From positions 1 to 64,000 of the forward strand of contig JADZAP010000025.1 in assembly GCA_020852705.1 (NCBI GenBank): a stretch of 64,000 nucleotides of DNA, written 5' to 3'. The notes under the pieces were generated by a model. The model searched no databases, was not told where the DNA came from, and saw nothing but the letters and a program-made list of their open reading frames with translations. This document shows positions 57,238 to 64,000 of this stretch, one piece after another. The DNA comes from Ignavibacteria bacterium. Its GTDB lineage: Bacteria; Bacteroidota; Ignavibacteria; Tepidaquicellales; OLB5. The translations under genes were made by a program, and so were the position numbers. Positions within the stretch are counted from its first letter, which is position 1. The number at the start of each line of letters is the position of its first letter.

Positions 57238-58524
57238 TTGTTAAACCAAGCTGTATTTATAATATTATTAATTTTTGTTAACGCATTATTTGTTGTTACT
57301 GAATATGCAATAATCCGCATTCGTTCATCAGAAATTGATGTACTTATTGCAGGCGGTAATCTGCGTGCTAAGGACACAAAAAAAGTTATTAGTGAGTTGG
57401 ATAAATATATTTCAGCAACACAGCTTGGAATTACCTTTTTAAACCTGCTTATTGGCTGGGCAGGTGAGGATATTTTTATTCATCTCCTGCACCCTGTATT
57501 TATAAATATCGGATTAAACGATTCATTTAGCCAAACAATGGCTGTTATACTTGGGCTCATTATTATTACATATTTTACTATCACAATTGGTGAGCTTGCC
57601 CCTAAAGCAATTGCAATCAGAAAATATACCAAAGCAGCGTTATGGTTTTCTGCACCGCTGATTTTATTTTATAAAATTTTTAAGCCGTTTATCTGGCTGC
57701 TTAATTTTTCTGCAAATTTTATTATTAAACTTATCGGCTTAAAACCGCTTGAATATGACAGCGGTGTGCATAGCCAGGAAGAAATTAAACAGGTTATTTT
57801 GCAGGGCAGAAAAGCCGGTGTAATTGATAAAACCGAACACCAGCTTATTGAAAAAATTTTTGATTTCAATGATAAACTTGTTAAAGAAATAATGGTACAC
57901 CGCGGCAATATGGTAGTACTGAATATTGACGATAGCCGTGAAAAGATTTTTGAAACAGTAACCGAAGAAGGTTATTCCAGAATTCCTGTTTATAAAGATA
58001 CAATAGATAATATAATCGGTATAATTTATACAAAAGATCTTATCTCTGCATCTGAGTATAGAGAGCTTATTATGATTGAGGATATTATACGTCCTGCATT
58101 TTTTGTGAATGAAACCAAGAATATTGGAATACTGTTAAGGGAATTTCAAAATGCAAAAGTTCATTTGGGTATTGTTATTAATGAGTATGGAGGAGTTGAA
58201 GGACTTGTTACAATGGAAGATATTATTGAAGAAATTACCGGTGAAATATTAGACGAATACGATGAAGAAAACCCTGATATTGTTAAAGCAAAAAATCAGG
58301 AGTATATTGTAAATCCTGCAATTTCTGTAAAAGATTTTAACCAAAAATTTTCTGCAGCAATTCCAATTGACGGAAATTATAATACTCTTGGCGGATTTCT
58401 TTACTATGTTACAGAACATATACCGGAACTATACGAACGTATAGATTACGGAGGACTGACATTTATTATATCATCCAAACAGCGCAATACAATTAAACAG
58501 GTTAAGGTTATTAAGAACACCTGA
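57238..58524 (+). CDS. Hemolysin/CNNM family transporter (DUF21 + CBS pair + CorC-like; TTG start)
   Basis: NALFVVTEYAIIRIRSSEID; EHQLIEKIFDFNDKLVKEIMVHR; YSRIPVYKDTIDNIIGIIYTKDL; EYGGVEGLVTMEDIIEEITGEI. Confidence 0.93.
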   Translation: MLNQAVFIILLIFVNALFVVTEYAIIRIRSSEIDVLIAGGNLRAKDTKKVISELDKYISATQLGITFLNLLIGWAGEDIFIHLLHPVFINIGLNDSFSQTMAVILGLIIITYFTITIGELAPKAIAIRKYTKAALWFSAPLILFYKIFKPFIWLLNFSANFIIKLIGLKPLEYDSGVHSQEEIKQVILQGRKAGVIDKTEHQLIEKIFDFNDKLVKEIMVHRGNMVVLNIDDSREKIFETVTEEGYSRIPVYKDTIDNIIGIIYTKDLISASEYRELIMIEDIIRPAFFVNETKNIGILLREFQNAKVHLGIVINEYGGVEGLVTMEDIIEEITGEILDEYDEENPDIVKAKNQEYIVNPAISVKDFNQKFSAAIPIDGNYNTLGGFLYYVTEHIPELYERIDYGGLTFIISSKQRNTIKQVKVIKNT

Positions 58525-58533
58525 GATAAATTT

Positions 58534-58899
58534 TCATCTTACCTTCACAGGCAGCTCGCTGCCAATAAAGAACTGTCCGTTAACACCCTGTATATCAACC
58601 GGTAACTTATCTCCAAATACTGTTCTGCCGTTAATTGATTGCAGATCTACCTTTAAATTCTTGCTTGATGATCCGTTAATTCTTGAAAGATCCACCGGTA
58701 AATACCCTCCGCTTATTGAATACCCGTTTATAGCTTTCAGATTGACATCCTGTACTGTATCGTATGCGTTTACATCTTTTGGACCGAAATATATATTTAC
58801 TGTAATTAATAACAGGCAAATTGCTATTACTGTTAATACTGTTTTAGAGTATTTATCAAGACTTACAACTGATTTTACTGAGGCAGCTTTGGTTTCCAT
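58534..58899 (-). CDS. Small single-pass membrane protein with ~18-aa tandem repeats
   Basis: TM segment TVLTVIAICLLLITVNIYFG then VNLKAINGYSISGGYLP / VDLSRINGSSSKNLK / VDLQSINGRTVFGDKLP / VDIQGVNGQFFIGSELP / VKVR. Confidence 0.7.
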   Translation of the reverse strand: METKAASVKSVVSLDKYSKTVLTVIAICLLLITVNIYFGPKDVNAYDTVQDVNLKAINGYSISGGYLPVDLSRINGSSSKNLKVDLQSINGRTVFGDKLPVDIQGVNGQFFIGSELPVKVR

Positions 58900-59061
58900 G
58901 TTAATTTCTCCTTAAATATGTATTTTAATTAGTATATTAGTTTTATTTACAATATTGTTATATTTATAAAATGAAATAGTGAAAAATAATATAATTTAGA
59001 GTAAAAAAGTGAGCAAAAGTGAAGAAATACATGTAAAATTTTGTAAAGTAAACTTCAATAA

Positions 59062-60366
59062 ATGCATTTAGAAAGTGTACTTTTTGAGCTTATAGTTGTT
59101 TTGCTTATAATTTTTGCAAATGCATTTTTTGTAGCTGCAGAATTTGCAATTGTAAAAGTACGCTCTACTCAAATTCAGACTCTTGCCGAAAAAAACAATC
59201 AGCGTGCAAAAACTACAGCTAAAATTTTACGAAATCTTGATGCTTATCTTTCTGCTTCACAAGTTGGAATTACTATGACATCGCTTGGGCTGGGCTGGGT
59301 TGGCGAGCCCGTTACTACAAAACTTTTAACTCCCATTTTTACAATTATTGGACTTTCAAATCAGCAGACTATCCACACACTTTCAATAATTATAGGTTTT
59401 ATTTTTCTTACTTTTCTTCATATCTCACTTGGCGAGCAGGCTCCCAAAATGCTAGCTATAAAAAGCCCTAAATCGGTTGCACTTTCAGTTTCCATTCCCC
59501 TTAATCTTTTCTATATTGCTTTTAAACCTATTGTTTGGCTGCTTAATCATGCTGCAAACCTGATACTTCGTGCTATTGGTATTCAGCAGGTATCTGAATC
59601 AGAACGAATCAGCTCTGAAGATGAGCTTCGCCTGTTGATTTCAGAGGGCAGAAAGTCTGGCGCTATAGACCAAACCGAACACCAGCTTATAGAAAAAATT
59701 TTTGAATTTAATGATAAACAGGCAAGTGAAATTATGGTTCCAAGAAATCATATGATTGCACTAAATCTTGAAGATTCCAGGGAAGAGATATTTCAGAAAG
59801 TTACTGAAGAAGGTTTTTCCAGAATCCCGGTTTACAAAGAAACAATTGATAATATTGTTGGAATTATTTATACAAAAGATCTAATTTCTGCCTCAGAGCA
59901 CCGCGAGCTTATTACCCTTCGTGATATTATTAGACCTGCTTATTTTGTATCATCTACCAAGCAAATCGGCAATTTGCTTAAAGATATGCAGCGAAATAAA
60001 GTACACATGGCTATTGTTGTTGATGAATACGGAGGTGTTGAAGGACTTGTTACTATTGAAGATATTATTGAAGAAATTGTTGGTGAAATTCAGGATGAAT
60101 ATGATGTTGATGAATCACAGGAAGTTGTAAGCGAAAAATCAGGGGTATATCTGGTAAATCCTATAATTTCCATTGAGAATTTTAATTCAAAATTCAAATC
60201 TGATATTCCCGAAGATCCGGATTATCAAACACTAAATGGATTTTTACAAAAAGTAACAGGACATATCCCTGAAGTTTACGAGAGAATTGATTATAAAGGA
60301 ATGAGTTTTGTTATCACTAAAAAATCAGGTAACCGTATTTTGCAGGTAAGAGTTCAGAAAATATAA
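59062..60366 (+). CDS. Hemolysin/CNNM family transporter, paralog of 57238..58524
   Basis: NAFFVAAEFAIVKVRSTQIQ; EHQLIEKIFEFNDKQASEIMVPRNHM; FSRIPVYKETIDNIVGIIYTKDL; EYGGVEGLVTIEDIIEEIVGEI. Confidence 0.93.
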   Translation: MHLESVLFELIVVLLIIFANAFFVAAEFAIVKVRSTQIQTLAEKNNQRAKTTAKILRNLDAYLSASQVGITMTSLGLGWVGEPVTTKLLTPIFTIIGLSNQQTIHTLSIIIGFIFLTFLHISLGEQAPKMLAIKSPKSVALSVSIPLNLFYIAFKPIVWLLNHAANLILRAIGIQQVSESERISSEDELRLLISEGRKSGAIDQTEHQLIEKIFEFNDKQASEIMVPRNHMIALNLEDSREEIFQKVTEEGFSRIPVYKETIDNIVGIIYTKDLISASEHRELITLRDIIRPAYFVSSTKQIGNLLKDMQRNKVHMAIVVDEYGGVEGLVTIEDIIEEIVGEIQDEYDVDESQEVVSEKSGVYLVNPIISIENFNSKFKSDIPEDPDYQTLNGFLQKVTGHIPEVYERIDYKGMSFVITKKSGNRILQVRVQKI

Positions 60367-60384
60367 AAAAGTTAACAGATATTT

Positions 60385-61851
60385 TTATTCTTTTTTAATA
60401 TCAAGTTCCTTTTCATTATTGTTTTTTCTAAACAGCATATTTTTTAGTGTTTTAAATTCTTCGCTGTTTTTGTAATTATTATAAATGTATCCCAAAGAAA
60501 CTATACAAAATATTGCTGTTAGCAATATTCTGTACAAAATCATTAGATTGAAATAGTAAGATATAGATATAATTAATATTGCAGGTAATGATAATAAAAT
60601 TATAACCTTATATTTATAATCTATTTTATAATATTTTTGTGATAAAATAAATGTAAGTAAAAATATAACAAAATTAGCTAACATTATACTAAAAGCAGCA
60701 CCTACTGAACCAAAAAGGGGAGTAAGTATAAAATTCAGCAGAATATTAATTCCGGCAGCTGACATAGTTATCCATATTGTGTGCTGAAGTTTTTTTGTTA
60801 AATTTATACCAATAGAAACTATAAAATAAGCACTGCTGAAAAATACACTCGCACATAAAAAAGGTACTACCGCTTTGGCATTATAAAAATCAGGCTGTGT
60901 AAAAACTTTAAGTATATCTGTTGCAAACATTGAAATACCAAGAATAAGAATAACATTAAAAATAAAAAAAAGCTGAAATACCTTTGAGTAAATTTCCTTT
61001 GCATTTTTTTCGTATTGAATATCCATAGCATAAGGTCCCCAGGATAACTGTAATGCACCGCCAATTATTCCCACAATATTAGAAAGTTTTGCACCTACGG
61101 CATAAATTCCAACCGATGAAAGATCCAAATAATGTGCAAGAAAATACCTGTCAGTTGAATTCAAAATCCATACTGCAACTCCTGTACCTATCAGCGGGAA
61201 ACCATAACTCAGTATTTTCTTACTCCAGTTATAAGAAAACCTGAATTTATATCTGCTGAAAACATAATAAATTGTGAATAAAAAAATTAATCCGTAAGAA
61301 ATTAACTGAGCCAGTAATGCTCCATAAACGCCCATTCCTTTTAAGAGTACAAAATATACAGTAAGTAAAATGCTGAGCAGAATATTTATTGATGAAAGAA
61401 TTGTATAAAGCCACATTCTGAACTCAAGCCGTAAGAGATTGAATAAGAATGAATGCAGTGCCTGAAATACTATTGTGATACCTGTAATAATAACAAAAAG
61501 TCTAAGATCTTTACCAAATAATAAATCAGATATGAATCCTGAAAATAAATAAATTATGGCAAATGCCGCTGCCGAAAACAGAAGACGGATGTAAAGTGAT
61601 GAAATTAGTATTTCAGCTCGTTCATCAAAATGTTCCTTCCTGAAATAATAGTAACCAACAGAGGTATCTGTGCCTGATAATATTAAAAATGTACTTACAA
61701 CAACTATTGTACTTAAAAGATCAAGTATCCCGTAATCTTCAGTGGTTAAAACGGCAGTATATAAGGGCAGCAAAAGCAGAGAAATAGATTTAGAAATATA
61801 CCCGCTAAGCCCATAAATAAGTGATTCTTTCGCTAATCTTTTTAGACTCAT
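60385..61851 (-). CDS. Polysaccharide flippase (MATE/Wzx-like)
   Basis: Multi-pass protein; SLLLLPLYTAVLTTEDYGILDLLSTIVVVSTFLILSGTDTSVGYYYFR. Confidence 0.9.
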   Translation of the reverse strand: MSLKRLAKESLIYGLSGYISKSISLLLLPLYTAVLTTEDYGILDLLSTIVVVSTFLILSGTDTSVGYYYFRKEHFDERAEILISSLYIRLLFSAAAFAIIYLFSGFISDLLFGKDLRLFVIITGITIVFQALHSFLFNLLRLEFRMWLYTILSSINILLSILLTVYFVLLKGMGVYGALLAQLISYGLIFLFTIYYVFSRYKFRFSYNWSKKILSYGFPLIGTGVAVWILNSTDRYFLAHYLDLSSVGIYAVGAKLSNIVGIIGGALQLSWGPYAMDIQYEKNAKEIYSKVFQLFFIFNVILILGISMFATDILKVFTQPDFYNAKAVVPFLCASVFFSSAYFIVSIGINLTKKLQHTIWITMSAAGINILLNFILTPLFGSVGAAFSIMLANFVIFLLTFILSQKYYKIDYKYKVIILLSLPAILIISISYYFNLMILYRILLTAIFCIVSLGYIYNNYKNSEEFKTLKNMLFRKNNNEKELDIKKE

Positions 61852-62888
61852 TAATCTTTCCCGAGAGTTAAATTCAGGATATAATTTGCATTTTTTACAT
61901 AATCGTGATATTTTTCAACAAATTTTCTGCCTGCATTTCCATATTCAATAAGTTTTTGTTTGTTATGTATCAGTTCTTTTAAACCCTGTGCAAGATTATC
62001 AGGATTTAAATTTATTATCGGAATATCCGGAATATAATTGTATAAATCCTTTCGTAAATAACATACGGTAGTTTTGCCAAGAGCCATTGATTCAACACTA
62101 ATTAAACCGTACCATCCTGCAACCATTTGATCTATTAATATATCAGCATTTTGTATTTCTTCAATAACTTTGTTGTGCGGAATATTTCTTATCAGTTTGA
62201 AATCAAATGATATATTCTCTCCTTTAAGTTTTTCTACTGCCTCCAGAATATACTTAGTTCCTTTTATCCCGTCATCGCTTGGAATGTGTACTATTTTCAC
62301 CTTATTATTAACATCGTATTTTGGAATATATTTATCAAGTTCAAGTAAAAGGTATAAATAACTGTATTTGTTGCCCAGAATGTTTGCATCAAATGGATGC
62401 GAAAATGTATGGCTTGCATTTTTCTGGATAATTTTTGTTTCATTAATCTTTTCAGTCATTATACATCTTATCTTTTTCTGGTATTCATCTGAACAGTTTT
62501 TGCACACTGTATATTTTTCATTACTGTTAAGATAATATTCCTTATCTCTAATATCACATCCAACGTATATCATTGCAGTTTTCTTACCTAATAATTTAAG
62601 AAATTTAAGATCTCCTTTTCTTGAGAGCATTGTTGACCTGGTATTGAATATAAAAATATCATATTTCAATGTATGCTTGATAAAATAATAATATTTTATT
62701 AATCTGTTAACAAAACTGAATTTTGGATCTGCAAATTTCAGTTTTTTGTGATAACCATAAGAAAAAGTATGTTCATCAATCACTACGGCATCTGCTTTTA
62801 CTCCGGATTTTCTTAATCCTTCTGCAATTTTATACGCAATTCCGCCCGTATTAGCATATCCGCAAAGTACTTTTATTTTTTTCTTCAA
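61851..62888 (-). CDS. Glycosyltransferase (GT4-like fold)
   Basis: VKIVHIPSDDGIKGTKYILEAVEKLK; ADILIDQMVAGWYGLISVESMALGKTTVCYL. Confidence 0.82.
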   Translation of the reverse strand: MKKKIKVLCGYANTGGIAYKIAEGLRKSGVKADAVVIDEHTFSYGYHKKLKFADPKFSFVNRLIKYYYFIKHTLKYDIFIFNTRSTMLSRKGDLKFLKLLGKKTAMIYVGCDIRDKEYYLNSNEKYTVCKNCSDEYQKKIRCIMTEKINETKIIQKNASHTFSHPFDANILGNKYSYLYLLLELDKYIPKYDVNNKVKIVHIPSDDGIKGTKYILEAVEKLKGENISFDFKLIRNIPHNKVIEEIQNADILIDQMVAGWYGLISVESMALGKTTVCYLRKDLYNYIPDIPIINLNPDNLAQGLKELIHNKQKLIEYGNAGRKFVEKYHDYVKNANYILNLTLGKD

Positions 62889-62901
62889 AAATCTTAAAAT
62901 T

Positions 62902-63690
62902 CTATATTTTAAAAGCCGGTGAATACACAGCCAGAGAGGTGTTTTGTATCCTGTAAATATTTAAAGATTCATTCAATTTGTTTAGATATTCTGCAACATC
63001 TGCCACATTGCTGTAATCGTGCCAAAAAATTATTCCATTAGGTGTAAGTGATTTTAATGCATTTTCTGTATCTGTTTTCACATAATTATATGAATGTGCA
63101 CCATCTATGAAGAACAATTCAACTTTTTTATTAAATTCAGAAAAATCAAATTTTGCAGAATCTCCAAAATGCTGGATAATTTTTTCCTTTTCAACTCTGT
63201 TTAAAAAACACTCTCCAATTCTAAATCCGCTTTTGGTTATAAGCTGAAGGTCTCCGGGATCAAGTTTCATATTTATTTCATTCAATTTTTCCGGAGGAAG
63301 ATCCAATGTATGTATTTTAGTCTCATTAACAGTATTTACTGCTAAGTGCAGAGTTGTTCTGCCGTCAAATGTTCCAATTTCAAAAATTATTTTTGGTTTC
63401 AGCAATTTTGCCGTTAAACACAAAATATAGAGTTCATTTAATGTTACATTTCCCTGTCTAAAATTCCATTTTTCTATTTTTACATCTTCAATGTTATTTT
63501 CTGTTTTAAATAAATCTAATGCATCAATAGATTTTAGAATATTTGTTTTTGAAATTAAATTATAATTATAATGAAAATCATTTGTTATAACTGAAAATTC
63601 CTTAAATTTTTTACGATTGAAAAAAATATTAAAAAAACCGTTTATAAACAGGTTTTTAAAGTATATACAATAATATTTAATTGTTGACAA
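62902..63690 (-). CDS. Class I SAM-dependent methyltransferase
   Basis: IFEIGTFDGRTTLHLAVN; VELFFIDGAHSYNYVKTDTENALKSLTPNGIIFWHDYSN. Confidence 0.85.
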   Translation of the reverse strand: MSTIKYYCIYFKNLFINGFFNIFFNRKKFKEFSVITNDFHYNYNLISKTNILKSIDALDLFKTENNIEDVKIEKWNFRQGNVTLNELYILCLTAKLLKPKIIFEIGTFDGRTTLHLAVNTVNETKIHTLDLPPEKLNEINMKLDPGDLQLITKSGFRIGECFLNRVEKEKIIQHFGDSAKFDFSEFNKKVELFFIDGAHSYNYVKTDTENALKSLTPNGIIFWHDYSNVADVAEYLNKLNESLNIYRIQNTSLAVYSPAFKI

Positions 63691-63799
63691 TGTTTAAAGA
63701 AATATTTTATTATCAAAATAACAATATTTTTTCTGAGAATTACAAAAATTAGTTATCTTCAATATTCAAAGTAATTAAAATTGAAATTTATTTAATATC

Positions 63800-64000
63800 T
63801 TACATAATATTTAAAATTAATTCTATCGTTCCTTTTGTGCCGCAGTTCATTAATGTGTCAATTATCGAAAGCCCCGGTACAAATTCGATTGAATTAATCT
63901 GCCTGTATTCAGGATGCTTAAAATTCTGATAAATAAGTTTTATACCTGCCGTTTCAAATTTCTCATCTTCCTGATATTTATGTGCTCCGCCTCCGCACAT
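63800..64000 (-). CDS. WbqC-like family protein, C-terminal part (runs into the window edge)
   Basis: IKLIYQNFKHPEYRQINSIEFVPGLSIIDTLMNCGTKGTIELI resembles WbqC C-termini. Confidence 0.65.
   Translation of the reverse strand: MCGGGAHKYQEDEKFETAGIKLIYQNFKHPEYRQINSIEFVPGLSIIDTLMNCGTKGTIELILNIM

Noticed and set aside
1-64000. tRNA/rRNA genes
   Set aside because: No tRNA-like cloverleaf with GGTTCRANNCC-type arm or rRNA-like block was recognised by eye; a tRNAscan/Rfam run would be decisive.

Overview
The window is AT-rich, protein-dense bacterial chromosome. The lineage looks like Bacteroidota/Chlorobi/Ignavibacteria, judging from a T9SS-type C-terminal sorting tail, TAnnTTTG promoter-like boxes and gene content; this is inference, since no marker gene was searched. 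Most of it is housekeeping and metabolism: scpA/scpB/rluB-like/lysS, a CBS-domain cystathionine beta-synthase plus a cystathionine gamma-synthase/lyase, queA, pgi, a fused E1 2-oxoacid dehydrogenase, adenine deaminase, dxr, rseP, a SerB-SerA fusion, two CNNM/hemolysin-type CBS proteins, and a polysaccharide cluster at the right edge. No rRNA, tRNA or CRISPR array was recognised. Main points for a second look: (1) a ~1.4 kb array of ~147-bp repeat units (14888-16330) surrounds a GxxExxY/PD-(D/E)xK-like gene; the units appear to be internally deleted copies of that gene's own cassette, and the array supplies the stop codon of the upstream tryptophan 2,3-dioxygenase gene. (2) A secreted HExxH metallopeptidase-like frame (1-1727, minus strand) is broken by one in-frame TAA. 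(3) A near-complete oxidative kynurenine/3-hydroxyanthranilate pathway is scattered over several loci, with no obvious formamidase but a nearby esterase candidate. (4) There are several unusual domain fusions and small or unlisted ORFs.
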